Positions 26,953 through 36,623 of a stretch of DNA of 64,000 nucleotides are shown one piece after another. A model generated the notes under the pieces. It was not told the origin of the DNA, did no database searches, and worked only from the letters and a program-made list of their open reading frames with translations. The translations under genes and the position numbers were made by a program. Each line of letters starts with the position of its first letter. Position 1 is the first letter of the stretch. This DNA is from Opitutales bacterium (lineage in GTDB: Bacteria; Verrucomicrobiota; Verrucomicrobiia; Opitutales; UBA953): the NCBI GenBank assembly GCA_017440935.1, contig JAFSAO010000011.1, positions 91,743 to 155,742 of the forward strand, read 5' to 3'.

Positions 26953-28042
26953 AGGCCTCCTGCGTCCGCTCTTTTTCCGTAAGGGATTTCCGTTTCACGG
27001 AGACGTGGAAAAAGCTCACGACGCTTCCTACCTCGCTTTGCGCGCGTTTGCGGCGATGCGTCCGCTGACGGCGCTTTTTCAGTATTTTAATATGACGGCG
27101 CGAAACGTTCCCGCGCAGAAACCGATTGAGCTTTTCGGGTTGAAATTTCCGAATCGTGTCGGGCTCGCCGCCGGTTACGACAAACAGGCGCGCATTTGGC
27201 AGGCGGGCGGGGCGCTCGGATTCGGTCACGTCGAAGTCGGGACGGTAACGCGTCACTCGCAGGGCGGGAACGAAAAGCCGCGTATTTTCCGCTTCCCCGA
27301 AGCGGAAGCGGCGGTCAACAGCATGGGATTTCCGAACGACGGCGCGGAAGAAGTGGCTCGCCGTCTTGCCGCCGGACCGAAAAAGGGTGCGCGTGCGTGT
27401 CCGCTCGGAGTCAATATCGGCAAATCCAAACTGACGCTGATGGAAAATGCGGTCGAAGATTATCTCGGTTCGTTCCGCTTGCTCGCGCCGCACGCAGATT
27501 ACGTTTCAATCAACATCAGCTGCCCGAACATTCCGAATTTGCGGGAACTCCATGAGCGTTCCCGCCTCGTCGAATTGCTCGGCGCGATTCAGAGCGAGAA
27601 TCGTTCTCTTGCGGAAAAATCCGGAGAAAAACCCTTGCCGTTGCTTTTGAAAATTTCGCCGGATTTGACGTTCCCGCAAATCGACGACGTGCTTTCCGTG
27701 CTTGAAGAAACGCAGTTTGCCGGAATTATTGCGACAAACACGACGACGACGCGCCCCTTAGACCTCGCCGACGCTCCCGAAAAAGGCGGGCTTTCCGGTG
27801 CGCCGCTCATGCGCCGCTCGCTTGATGTCGTGCGCTACATTGTTCGCGCGACGGACGGGAAACTTCCCGTTATCGGTTGCGGCGGGATTTGCTCCGGAGA
27901 AGCAGCTGACCAATTTTTGGCGGAAGGTGCTGCGCTCATTCAAATTTACACGGGTATGGTTTACCGCGGTCCCTTCTTCGGCAGAGACCTTGCCCGCGCC
28001 TATGCGTGGAACCAAACCGAGTGGCCGGGAAAAATTTGGTAG
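26936..28042 (+). CDS. pyrD: Dihydroorotate dehydrogenase (class 2 length) with class-1-like active-site Cys
   Basis: The 368-residue FMN enzyme oxidises dihydroorotate to orotate in pyrimidine synthesis. Class 2 features include the length, the N-terminal extension before NRVGLAAGYDK, HVEVGTVT and the IGCGGICSGEAA phosphate-binding part. In class 2 enzymes the catalytic base is serine in NxSSPNT. Here the segment reads NISCPNIPN with C196, as in class 1 enzymes, which use cysteine. The electron acceptor is therefore less certain than the length suggests. It overlaps ogt at its start. Confidence 0.92.
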   Translation: MDYLYEGLLRPLFFRKGFPFHGDVEKAHDASYLALRAFAAMRPLTALFQYFNMTARNVPAQKPIELFGLKFPNRVGLAAGYDKQARIWQAGGALGFGHVEVGTVTRHSQGGNEKPRIFRFPEAEAAVNSMGFPNDGAEEVARRLAAGPKKGARACPLGVNIGKSKLTLMENAVEDYLGSFRLLAPHADYVSINISCPNIPNLRELHERSRLVELLGAIQSENRSLAEKSGEKPLPLLLKISPDLTFPQIDDVLSVLEETQFAGIIATNTTTTRPLDLADAPEKGGLSGAPLMRRSLDVVRYIVRATDGKLPVIGCGGICSGEAADQFLAEGAALIQIYTGMVYRGPFFGRDLARAYAWNQTEWPGKIW

Positions 28043-28233
28043 CAAACATCAGGCAACAGGCGAAGAGTCAGAAGGGACGGGAAGGAGAATTCTTCGCGTG
28101 ATGCTTGACGTTCGGTGCTTGGCACTTAAGAAATTTCTGTTTGCCTGTTCCCGCAGATGGGCGTAGTTTCCCTTTCGGTTTCCCGCGTTTGCGGGAACGC
28201 TGATTTATTTCATCCAACAAACCCTAAAAAAAT

Positions 28234-30366
28234 ATGCTTACGTGTATGTTAGCTCAGGCAGCGGCGGAGTCTGCCCGGAGCGTGATGAGTATGCTCGACG
28301 TCGTCCTCTTCTGTGTGGCGGTCGTCGGCGTCATCGGGCTCGGTATCTATAAAGCGCGTCCTCAGAAAGTTGAGGGCGAAGAAAAGAAAGACGCGAGTGC
28401 GGCGGATTACTTCCTTGCCGGGCGCGGCTTGTCTTGGTGGTTAGTCGGTTTCTCGCTGATTGCCGCGAATATTTCGACGGAACAGTTCGTCGGGATGTCC
28501 GGGCAGGCGGCAGACTGGCTGGGTCTTGCCATCGCCGGCTATGAATGGCTTGCGGCGATCACGCTCGTTGTGGTGGCGTTCTTCTTTCTCCCGAAGCTGT
28601 TGCGTTGCGGCGTTTACACGATTCCGGAATTTTTGGAATCGCGCTACAATCCGCTTTCCCGCTCGATTATGGCGATTTGCACGCTTCTTATTCTCGTCGG
28701 CGTTCCGACGGCGGGCGTTATTTTCGCGGGAGCGAAATGCATCGCGGTCTTCTTCTTCGGCGCGGAAGGCGTTACCGGAGTTGACTTCAACACGCTGGCA
28801 AACGGCGCATTCACGCTTGGCAATCTGGTTGACGGGAACATTCTTATCGGCTGTATCATTATCGCGCTCTGTGCGGCGGTTTACGTTTTTGTCGGCGGTT
28901 TGAAAGCCTGTGCTTGGACGGACCTCATTTGGGGCTCGGCGCTCATTCTCGGCGGCGGGGTCGTCGCTTATCTCGCGATTACGGCGCTTGCGGATGCCGA
29001 TCCCGCACACCTCATTCAGTCGGCGGCAGCCAATTCCGGAGCTACGGTTGAAGGCTTGCAGGATGCCGGCGGAATCGACCGCTTTCTGCAGCTCAACGCC
29101 GGCGATGCCGTCAGCGGCATGAATTCCATCGGCGGGAAACTTCACATGATTCGCCCGGCGGACGATCCGTCGATCCCGTGGACGGCGCTTCTGCTCGGTC
29201 TGTGGATTCCGAATTTCTTCTACTGGGGTTTGAATCAATACATTATGCAGCGCACGCTCGCGTCGAAATCCGTTGCCGAAGGGCAAATGGGGATCGTTTT
29301 TGCGGCGTTCCTCAAACTTATCATTCCGTTTGTCGTCGTTATTCCGGGCATTCTCGCCTACAACCTCTATCGTGACGACCTCAAGCTCAGCGCTGACACG
29401 AAGAATGCGGCGGCGATTGTTGCTGTCGAAAAATCGGCAGATGTCGATAAGACCGTTTATTTCGTGACGGGAGAATACATGCTCCAGAACTACGATACGG
29501 GCGTAAAGCTGATTCAGCACAACGTTAATGTCGCCGGAGTCTCCGATGAGCTCTTCGATGATCTCAACAACGCGTTGATTTCGCTCAAGAAAGACATCGA
29601 CGATTCCTCGACGACGCTTGCGGATCGCATTCCGCTTGCGCAAAAAGTTGCGGACTTGAACATGGGCTTTGTCGAATCCGCTCCCGCGAAAGGACTTAAG
29701 GTTTCATCGAAACTCGTCGGCTTTGACTACGACGCGGCCTTCCCGACTCTGCTCAAAAAGCTCATGTCTCCGGGCATCACCTGGTTCGTTCTCGCGGCGC
29801 TCTTCGGCGCGGTCGTTTCCTCGCTCGCTTCGATGCTCAACTCTGCGTCCACCATCTTCACGATGGATATCTACAATAAGATCGCGAAAAACGCCTCTCC
29901 GGAAAGGCTTGTTTCCGTCGGAAAAATCGGCGTCGTTGTCTGCGTGCTGATCGCGTTGGCGCTTGCTCCGTTCCTGAATAGCCCCGTCTTCGGCGGGATC
30001 TTCAACTTCATTCAGGAATTCCAAGGCTTCATTTCGCCGGGCGTGCTCTGCGTGTTCCTCTTCGGCTTCTTCGTTCCGAAGTGCCCGCGTGTGTTCGGCT
30101 GGCTCGGCATCGCCGTCAACGCCGTTCTTTACGGTGCGTTGAAAGTTTGGATGCTGGAAATGGCGTTCCTTAACCGTATGTCGATCTGCCTGATCGTCTG
30201 CATCGCGATTGGTGCTTTGCTTACGATTTGGAATGCGGCGCGCGGTGGGCAGGCGATTCTCGTTCCCGCGAAAAACGAAGTTCCGCTCGAAGGTTCGGGC
30301 AAGGCGAAGGCTTTCGGCGTGTTTGTCGTCGTGGCAACAATCGCCCTCTACGCAATCTTCTGGTAA
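28234..30366 (+). CDS. Sodium:solute symporter (SSS family, SGLT-like)
   Basis: The 710-residue inner-membrane carrier couples sodium entry to solute uptake. The N-terminal half shows YFLAGRGLSWWLVGFSLIAANISTEQFVGMSGQA, the sodium-binding and sugar-family signature. IPEFLESRYN, WIPNFFYWGLNQYIMQRTLA and a late SLASMLNSASTIFTMDIYNK also fit SGLT-like members. Between the seventh or eighth helix and the GITWFVLAALFGAVVSS helix lies an insert of about 120 mostly hydrophilic residues (about 390-510), longer than usual. The substrate is probably a sugar, but this is inference. A terminator built from the iterated word follows. Confidence 0.9.
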   Translation: MLTCMLAQAAAESARSVMSMLDVVLFCVAVVGVIGLGIYKARPQKVEGEEKKDASAADYFLAGRGLSWWLVGFSLIAANISTEQFVGMSGQAADWLGLAIAGYEWLAAITLVVVAFFFLPKLLRCGVYTIPEFLESRYNPLSRSIMAICTLLILVGVPTAGVIFAGAKCIAVFFFGAEGVTGVDFNTLANGAFTLGNLVDGNILIGCIIIALCAAVYVFVGGLKACAWTDLIWGSALILGGGVVAYLAITALADADPAHLIQSAAANSGATVEGLQDAGGIDRFLQLNAGDAVSGMNSIGGKLHMIRPADDPSIPWTALLLGLWIPNFFYWGLNQYIMQRTLASKSVAEGQMGIVFAAFLKLIIPFVVVIPGILAYNLYRDDLKLSADTKNAAAIVAVEKSADVDKTVYFVTGEYMLQNYDTGVKLIQHNVNVAGVSDELFDDLNNALISLKKDIDDSSTTLADRIPLAQKVADLNMGFVESAPAKGLKVSSKLVGFDYDAAFPTLLKKLMSPGITWFVLAALFGAVVSSLASMLNSASTIFTMDIYNKIAKNASPERLVSVGKIGVVVCVLIALALAPFLNSPVFGGIFNFIQEFQGFISPGVLCVFLFGFFVPKCPRVFGWLGIAVNAVLYGALKVWMLEMAFLNRMSICLIVCIAIGALLTIWNAARGGQAILVPAKNEVPLEGSGKAKAFGVFVVVATIALYAIFW

Positions 30367-30384
30367 TTCGTTTTGCCGAAAAAC

Positions 30385-30426
30385 AAAAAAAGCGTTCCCG
30401 TGAATTTCGCGGGAACGCTTTTTTTT
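30385..30426 (+). terminator. Terminator made from an inverted pair of the iterated word
   Basis: A-run, GCGTTCCCG, a loop of about 8 bases, CGGGAACGC and a run of eight T lie 18 bases after the symporter stop codon. Confidence 0.9.
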
Positions 30427-30522
30427 GTGAAAAAATTTTCCGAGGGAAAGAGGGCGGATTTACGGTTCAAAATCGCATCGGTGTGAAATTTTGTTTTGCG
30501 GCTCGGCGTGGGAAATTTTCTA

Positions 30523-32244
30523 ATGAAACTTCAATTTTTACACGCAATGACTTTGACCGCGAAATCCTCTGGGCCGGCCGCTTCCGGCGGCGTTCCCGCG
30601 CAACCGAAATCGCGCTTCCCGCGTTCCGTTTTCTTTATCGTCGGAACGGAAGCCTGCGAGCGTTTCAGCTTTTACGGAATGCGTAGCATTCTCACGCTTT
30701 ACATCATTCACGAGCTGATGAAAAACCTTTCGGCAAGCGGTCCGGAAGGTTTGCGCGCGGCGGAAGATTACGCAACGGTAATCGGGCACATTTTCACGAT
30801 GGGCGTGTATTTTATGCCGCTCTTGGGTGCGTGGATTGCGGACAAATTCTGGGGACGCTATTGGACGATTGTCGCGATGTCGCTCTTTTACGTTGTCGGG
30901 AACGCGACGCTTGCGCTGACGGTCGGTTCACAGGTCGGACTGATTGTCGGGCTTTCGCTGATTGCTTTCGGTTCCGGCGGCATCAAGCCCTGCGTTTCCT
31001 CGTTTATGGGCGAACAATTTTCCAAAGACCAAAGCAACTTTATCGCGCGCGCCTTCGGGATGTTTTACTGGGCGATTAACTTCGGTTCGTTCTTCGCGTT
31101 TCTGCTGATTCCGGTGATCAAAGATTCCGTCGGCTACGCGTGGGCGTTCGGGATTCCCGGAATTACGATGGGTTTGGCGACGCTGGTTTTCGTCGCGGGA
31201 ACGGCAGGCTACAAACGTAATTTGGGCGAATGGATTTCCGAGCCGGCGGGAACGGTCGCAAAACGCGTGTGCAGTTCGTCCGTGCTTTACGGCGCGCTTC
31301 CCGCGTGGTTTTTCTGCGCGTTAATCATGCTTGCGAAGCCGCAGATGCTCGGTCCCGTCGGAGAATGGGTGGGCACGATGGGCGCGTTCGGGAAAACAAT
31401 GTTCGTTGCAGGAACCGGCGTGGCGGCGTTTTTTGCCGTGCTTGTGCTTTTTGCAATCGCCGCATTTTTGCCGAAATTTTTGATTTCTTTGGCAAAGGAA
31501 AAATATCCGGACGGCGGCGTTCCCGCAGATTCGCTTTCCTGTGAAAAATCTTCCGGCGTTCCCGCGCAGGAAGTGTCGATGACGCTCGGCGAACGCTTCC
31601 GCGCGATCCGCGGAATCCTTTTGCTTTTTGCCGTGATTCCTGTGTTTTGGGCGCTGTTTGACCAAATGGCAACGACTTGGGTCATTCTCGGCGGGCAAAT
31701 GACGGCGACCAATCTTCTCGGCTACCCGATCAACACGGAAACGATGCAGAACATCAATCCGATTTTCGTGATGTCGCTCATTCCGATTTTGTCGTTCGTT
31801 ATTTATCCGGCGCTGAACCGCACGCGCTTTTTCAAAACGACGCCGCTTCGCCGCATGACGGTCGGTATGGTGCTCGCCGCGTTTTCGTTCGTGATTTGCG
31901 GTTGGTTGCAAACGTCCGTCGATGCGTCGCTCGCTACGGGAACGCCGACGATGTCCGTGTGGTGGATGGCGCTCCCGTATTTTGTGCTGACGATCGGCGA
32001 AGTGCTTTTCTCGGCGACGGGCTTGGAATTTGCGTTCTCGCAGGCGCCTGCGTCCATGCGTAGCACGATTACGAGTTTGTGGAATCTGACGACGACGGTC
32101 GGCAACTTCCTCGTTGTGCTCGTTGTTGCTCTCACGGTCAACTACACGGCGGCGGATCGCTTCTATTTCTTTGCGGCGCTGATGTTTGCCGTCGCGGTTG
32201 TCTTCGGCGTTTTCTCCACGTGCTACAAATATAAGAATGAATGA
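30523..32244 (+). CDS. POT/PTR-family proton-dependent peptide transporter
   Basis: About 573 residues; ATG 30523 is chosen (GGGA lies upstream), with ATG 30547 possible. The family start FFIVGTEACERFSFYGMRSILTLYI contains the ExxERFxYYG proton-coupling motif. GALIADKFWGRY-like GAWIADKFWGRYWTI follows, then SFMGEQFSKDQ and FYWAINFGSF. About twelve to fourteen helices are predicted. It imports di- and tripeptides with protons. A cytoplasmic linker (about residues 320-350) carries two copies of the iterated word. Confidence 0.92.
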   Translation: MKLQFLHAMTLTAKSSGPAASGGVPAQPKSRFPRSVFFIVGTEACERFSFYGMRSILTLYIIHELMKNLSASGPEGLRAAEDYATVIGHIFTMGVYFMPLLGAWIADKFWGRYWTIVAMSLFYVVGNATLALTVGSQVGLIVGLSLIAFGSGGIKPCVSSFMGEQFSKDQSNFIARAFGMFYWAINFGSFFAFLLIPVIKDSVGYAWAFGIPGITMGLATLVFVAGTAGYKRNLGEWISEPAGTVAKRVCSSSVLYGALPAWFFCALIMLAKPQMLGPVGEWVGTMGAFGKTMFVAGTGVAAFFAVLVLFAIAAFLPKFLISLAKEKYPDGGVPADSLSCEKSSGVPAQEVSMTLGERFRAIRGILLLFAVIPVFWALFDQMATTWVILGGQMTATNLLGYPINTETMQNINPIFVMSLIPILSFVIYPALNRTRFFKTTPLRRMTVGMVLAAFSFVICGWLQTSVDASLATGTPTMSVWWMALPYFVLTIGEVLFSATGLEFAFSQAPASMRSTITSLWNLTTTVGNFLVVLVVALTVNYTAADRFYFFAALMFAVAVVFGVFSTCYKYKNE

Positions 32245-32331
32245 GGAGTTAGGAGCGAGAAATTAGAAGGGCATCCGTTCCTCATTTCTCATTTATAATT
32301 CCTAATTTCTTCCTCATCATTCCTAATTTTC
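32245..32331. repeat. AT-rich intergenic repeat (CCTAATTTC family)
   Basis: The spacer consists of partly repeated words such as GAAATTAGAA, CCTCATTTCTCATTT and ATTCCTAATTTCT in inverted orientation. A similar element lies at 35975-36043. Confidence 0.6.
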
Positions 32332-32337
32332 TAAAAA

Positions 32338-33714
32338 ATGCTTTCGATAAAACCGTTTCGCAAATTTCGTCGGGCGAGTGTCACGCCGCCGGGCTCAAAA
32401 AGCATTACCAATCGTGCGCTCGTGCTTGCCGCGTTGCGCACGGGAACGACGCGACTCACGGGAACACTTTTTTCCGAAGACACGCGCACGATGATTGAAT
32501 GCTTGCGTCGCCTCGGCTTTCGCGTGGAGGCGGACGAGGCGGCGCGCACGGTCGAAATTGCCGGTCTCGGCGGAGAAATTCCCGCTTCCCGCGCGGAACT
32601 TTTCGTGGCAAACGCGGGAACGGCGGCTCGTTTTCTTACGGCGATGCTCGTTTTGAAAAAAGGCGGCGAGTTTTTTCTCGACGGAAGCGAAGCAATGCGG
32701 AAGCGCCCGATGTCCGGTTTGCTCGACGCGCTCGCCCGCCTCGGTTGCGAATTTGAGTTTCACGGCGAGCGAGGATTTTTCCCGTTCACGATGCGCACGC
32801 ACGGAATTTCCGCGCGCGAAATCACGGTGGACGCAAGCGCTTCCAGCCAAATTCTTTCAGCACTCATGCAAATCGCTCCCGTCGCGGGAATGCAAAACGG
32901 CACAGGGCTTTTTGACGTTTTTCTCAAAGGAGAAACAGTTTCGCGTCCGTTCGTAGAGATGACGGCTCGCATGATCGCACAGTTCGGCGGCGGCATTGAA
33001 GCGCGCGGGAACGCCTTTACCTGCGGCGGCGCTTACGGTGCGGGCGATTTTGATTACGCGATTGAACCCGACGCAACAGCCGCATCGTATTTTCTGATTT
33101 TGCCGTTCGTGCACCGCGAAAGTGAAATTTGCATCAACGGTTTGGATACAAACGGATTGCAAGGCGATGCCGCATTCACGCTCGAACTTTCCGCGCCGCC
33201 GCACGATTTGCTTTCCGTCTCGCTCGGCGAAAACGGGAATATTCCGCGTTGCCGCGTAACGGCGGGAACGGCGACGCGCGGATTCGACATCGATTTCAAC
33301 GCAATTTCCGACACGTTTTTGACGCTCGCCGCTGTCGCTCCTCTGCTCGACGCGGGGACGCCGCTCACGATTCGCGGCATCGCTCACACGCGCAAGCAGG
33401 AAACCGACCGTGTGGCGGCGATGGCGACGGAACTTGCGAAAATTCTCGGGGATGAAAATGTTTCGCAAACGGAAGATTCGCTTACGGTTTTCCCGATTTC
33501 CCGCGCAGAGTTGCGTTCCCGCGCCGATGCCGCACCCGGCGGGAAAATCCGCATCGCCACTTACCGCGACCACCGCGTGGCAATGAGTTTCGGGATTCTC
33601 GGAACTTTCGATTTGCGCGGCGACGGCTCTCCGTGGATTGAAATCGAAAATCCCGAATGTTGCGGAAAAACGTTTCCGGATTTCTTTTCCGTCCTCGAAA
33701 AAATCCGCGCCTAA
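32338..33714 (+). CDS. aroA: 3-phosphoshikimate 1-carboxyvinyltransferase (EPSP synthase)
   Basis: The 458-residue enzyme transfers enolpyruvate from PEP to shikimate 3-phosphate in aromatic amino acid synthesis. PPGSKSITNRALVLAAL, LFVANAGTAARFLTA, RKRPM and the late YRDHRVAMSFGI are all intact. It is slightly longer than E. coli AroA (427). It lies 16 bases before recD2, so the two may be co-transcribed although functionally unrelated. Confidence 0.96.
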   Translation: MLSIKPFRKFRRASVTPPGSKSITNRALVLAALRTGTTRLTGTLFSEDTRTMIECLRRLGFRVEADEAARTVEIAGLGGEIPASRAELFVANAGTAARFLTAMLVLKKGGEFFLDGSEAMRKRPMSGLLDALARLGCEFEFHGERGFFPFTMRTHGISAREITVDASASSQILSALMQIAPVAGMQNGTGLFDVFLKGETVSRPFVEMTARMIAQFGGGIEARGNAFTCGGAYGAGDFDYAIEPDATAASYFLILPFVHRESEICINGLDTNGLQGDAAFTLELSAPPHDLLSVSLGENGNIPRCRVTAGTATRGFDIDFNAISDTFLTLAAVAPLLDAGTPLTIRGIAHTRKQETDRVAAMATELAKILGDENVSQTEDSLTVFPISRAELRSRADAAPGGKIRIATYRDHRVAMSFGILGTFDLRGDGSPWIEIENPECCGKTFPDFFSVLEKIRA

Positions 33715-33729
33715 GCTCGAAAAAATCAA

Positions 33730-35970
33730 ATGGCGTTCCCGCAGAAAAATTCTTCTTTGCAGGAAGACACGCTGGTCGGCGTGTTGGAACGTATCATTTT
33801 TTTTAATGACGAAAATTTTTACACAATCGGCGAAGTTTGCGAAGAAACCACGCGTGAAACGTTTACCGTCGCGGGAGCGTTGCCGTCCGTTCAATGCGGC
33901 GAAACGCTTGAATTGCGCGGCGCGTGGGTGAGCCACCCGACGCACGGGCGGCAGTTTAAAATTTCGTCGTTTTCGTCAAAGCTTCCGTCGAGCGTCCACG
34001 GCATTCGCAAATACCTCGGGAGCGGTCTGGTGCGCGGGATCGGGAAAACTTACGCCGCGCGTATCGTCGAACATTTCGGCGCGGACACGCTTCGCGTTAT
34101 CTCCGAAGAATCTGCGCGTCTGCGCGAAATTCCCGGCATCGGTATTCAGCGCGTGCGCGCCATCAAAGCCTCGTGGGACGAGCAGTTCGCCTTGCGCGAA
34201 GTTATGATTTTTCTTCAAACCTACGGCGTTACGACTTCGCAGTGCCTGCGAATCGTCAAGGCTTACGGCGCGGACTCGAAAAAAACATTGCAGGAAAATC
34301 CGTATCGGCTCGCGCAGGACATCGACGGAATCGCGTTCCCGACGGCGGACAAAATCGCCGCTAACCTCGGTTTGCCGACCGAAGGGAAACAGCGCATCGA
34401 AGCCGGCGTTTTCTACGCGATGCAACTCGCGGAGGCGGAAGGGCACACGGCGTTCCCGCAGGAGGAACTTATCGCGAAGGCGACGGAACTGCTCGGCGTG
34501 GATCCGCGATTGCCGGAAAAAATTATCGGTGAAATGCTCGAAACCGGGCGTTTCGTGTATGTGAACGTCTCGCAGTTCGTGCGCGGCGCAGACGGTTCGC
34601 GGGAACGCGAAAGTGTCCGCCTCTTGCAGAAGCGCGATTACGCCAACGCCGAGCGCGAGATTGCTGCCTGCGTTTCTTCGCTTTTAAGCACGGAAAACCG
34701 CTTGCCTCCGATTCACATCGATCGCGCGGTCGAGTGGGCACAAACTCGCGCCGGATTTGCGTTTGCACCGGAGCAAACTGCGGCGGTGAAAACCGCGCTC
34801 GCCGAAAAATTTTCCATTATCACGGGCGGGCCGGGAACGGGGAAAACCACGATTCTCCAAGCGATTTGCTCCATTTTGCGTGCGAAAAAAGTGCGCGTCA
34901 CGCTCGCCGCGCCGACCGGGCGCGCCGCGCAGCGCATGAGCGAATCCGCCGGAATTCCCGCGGGAACGATTCACCGTATTCTCAAACCGGAGCCGCTGCT
35001 CGGCGGTTTTGCGTTTAATGAAAAAAATCCGTTGGCGACGGATTTTGTCATCGTTGACGAAGCGTCGATGCTCGATACGAAGCTCGCTTCGGCGTTGTTT
35101 CGCGCCGTTCCCGCAGCGGCGCATCTTGTCCTCGTCGGCGACGTGAACCAGCTTCCGAGTGTCGGCGCAGGAAATGTATTGAATGATCTGATACAGAGTC
35201 GGCGTGTTGCCGTAACGAAGCTCAACGCCGTTTTCCGTCAGGGCAAGCGCAGCGGAATTGTTTCCGTTGCGCACGCGATTTTGCAGGGCGACGCGCACAC
35301 GCCGCAACCCGTGCACGAGAGCGTTTTTGAATTTGATCCCGAGGGCGACATCCATTTTATCCGCGCTGACGGTGCAGATGATTGCGTGAGAAAAACGCTC
35401 GCACTTGCTACGCAGTCCATTCCGCGCACGCTCGGTATCCGCTCTGCGGAAGACATTCAGGTGCTCGTCCCGATGCATCGCGGGAACGCGGGCGTTCAGA
35501 ATTTTAATGCCGTTTTACAAAAGGCTTTCAAAAAAAGCGGAGCGCCGAGCGTTCCCGCCGCCGGAGGAACACGCTTAGAACTCGGAGACAAGGTTTTGCA
35601 GAATCGCAATAATTACGACAAAAACGTTTTTAACGGCGACCTCGGGCGCGTTGACGATGTTTCGCCGGACGCGGGAACGCTTTCCGTTAAATTTGCCGAT
35701 GTGCGTGCGGATTACGAACGCGGCGAACTCGGAGAACTTCAACTTGCCTACGCCATTACGATTCACAAATCGCAGGGTTCTGAATTTCCCGTCGTTATTA
35801 TTCCGCTCGTGAAAGCACATTTCATGATGCTGAAGCGGAATTTGATTTACACGGCAATTACGCGCGGGCGCAAAAAAGTTTTTATCGTCGGCGAGCCTTC
35901 CGCATATTCCATGGCGGTGCGCAACGCCGACTCTTCCAAGCGCTGGACGGGACTTCCCGCGCGGCTGTAA
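33730..35970 (+). CDS. recD2: RecD2-type ATP-dependent DNA helicase
   Basis: The 746-residue protein has the N-terminal OB-like and helix-hairpin-helix region that separates RecD2 from RecD (VHGIRKYLGSGLVRGIGKTYAARIVEHFG, then REIPGIGIQRVRAIKA). A superfamily 1B motor follows: Walker A ITGGPGTGKTTI near residue 361, VIVDEASMLD, LVGDVNQLPSVG and the late AYAITIHKSQGSEF. It unwinds DNA 5' to 3' and acts in repair. It is notable that the window also carries recC, whose complex normally uses the shorter RecD. Confidence 0.95.
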   Translation: MAFPQKNSSLQEDTLVGVLERIIFFNDENFYTIGEVCEETTRETFTVAGALPSVQCGETLELRGAWVSHPTHGRQFKISSFSSKLPSSVHGIRKYLGSGLVRGIGKTYAARIVEHFGADTLRVISEESARLREIPGIGIQRVRAIKASWDEQFALREVMIFLQTYGVTTSQCLRIVKAYGADSKKTLQENPYRLAQDIDGIAFPTADKIAANLGLPTEGKQRIEAGVFYAMQLAEAEGHTAFPQEELIAKATELLGVDPRLPEKIIGEMLETGRFVYVNVSQFVRGADGSRERESVRLLQKRDYANAEREIAACVSSLLSTENRLPPIHIDRAVEWAQTRAGFAFAPEQTAAVKTALAEKFSIITGGPGTGKTTILQAICSILRAKKVRVTLAAPTGRAAQRMSESAGIPAGTIHRILKPEPLLGGFAFNEKNPLATDFVIVDEASMLDTKLASALFRAVPAAAHLVLVGDVNQLPSVGAGNVLNDLIQSRRVAVTKLNAVFRQGKRSGIVSVAHAILQGDAHTPQPVHESVFEFDPEGDIHFIRADGADDCVRKTLALATQSIPRTLGIRSAEDIQVLVPMHRGNAGVQNFNAVLQKAFKKSGAPSVPAAGGTRLELGDKVLQNRNNYDKNVFNGDLGRVDDVSPDAGTLSVKFADVRADYERGELGELQLAYAITIHKSQGSEFPVVIIPLVKAHFMMLKRNLIYTAITRGRKKVFIVGEPSAYSMAVRNADSSKRWTGLPARL

Positions 35971-35974
35971 AAAA

Positions 35975-36043
35975 AATGAAGAATTAGAAATTAGGAATTA
36001 AGAAGAAATCTTTCTCATTCCTAATTTCTAATTTCTCATTTTT
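35975..36043. repeat. AT-rich inverted repeat between recD2 and rubrerythrin genes
   Basis: The left arm (GAATTAGAAATTAGGAAT) and right arm (ATTCCTAATTTCTAATTTCT) are near complements about 15 bases apart. Related words fill the spacer at 32245-32331, and GAATTAGG appears near 10735. It may act as a bidirectional terminator for the convergent genes. Confidence 0.65.
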
Positions 36044-36047
36044 TTAA

Positions 36048-36623
36048 TTACCAATTTTCGGCGAGAAGCTCGAAGTGTGCCTGCGCGTGCGCGCAAGCCG
36101 GACATTCGATCGGAGCTTTTTCCGCTTCGCAGATGTATCCGCAGTTGCGGCAACGCCACCAGACTTTTCCGTCTTTTTCAAACACCGTGCCGTTTTCGAT
36201 ATTGGCGAGCAAACCGCGATAGCGTTTTTCGTGCTGTTTTTCTGCGATGGCGACATTGCGGAATACTTCGGCGATTTCCGGGAAGCCTTCCTTATCGGCG
36301 GTTTCCGCGAACGCCGGATAATCGGTGGACCATTCACCGTGTTCGCCGTCGGCGGCGGCTTTCAGATTTTCTGCCGTGGAGCCGATAACGCCCGCCGGGA
36401 ACGAAGCCGTGATTTCGACGCATCCGCCTTCAAGGAACTTGAAAAAGCGTTTGGCGTGCTCTTTTTCCTGATTCGCGGTTTCTTCGAAAATGTCGGCAAT
36501 CTGAACGAAGCCGTCTTTTTTCGCCTTGCTCGCGAAATAGTTGTAGCGCATACGCGCCTGAGATTCGCCTGCGAACGAGTGGAGCAGGTTCTTTTCGGTT
36601 TGGGTGCCTTTTAAGGATTTCAT
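36048..36623 (-). CDS. rbr: Rubrerythrin
   Basis: The 191-residue protein has the diiron four-helix domain with ExxH-type ligands ([29 protein letters not shown], then [15 protein letters not shown]). It ends in a rubredoxin-like domain with paired CxxC motifs ([17 protein letters not shown]). It reduces peroxide in the cytoplasm using electrons from rubredoxin-type donors. It indicates an anaerobic or microaerophilic life. Confidence 0.96.
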   Translation of the reverse strand: MKSLKGTQTEKNLLHSFAGESQARMRYNYFASKAKKDGFVQIADIFEETANQEKEHAKRFFKFLEGGCVEITASFPAGVIGSTAENLKAAADGEHGEWSTDYPAFAETADKEGFPEIAEVFRNVAIAEKQHEKRYRGLLANIENGTVFEKDGKVWWRCRNCGYICEAEKAPIECPACAHAQAHFELLAENW

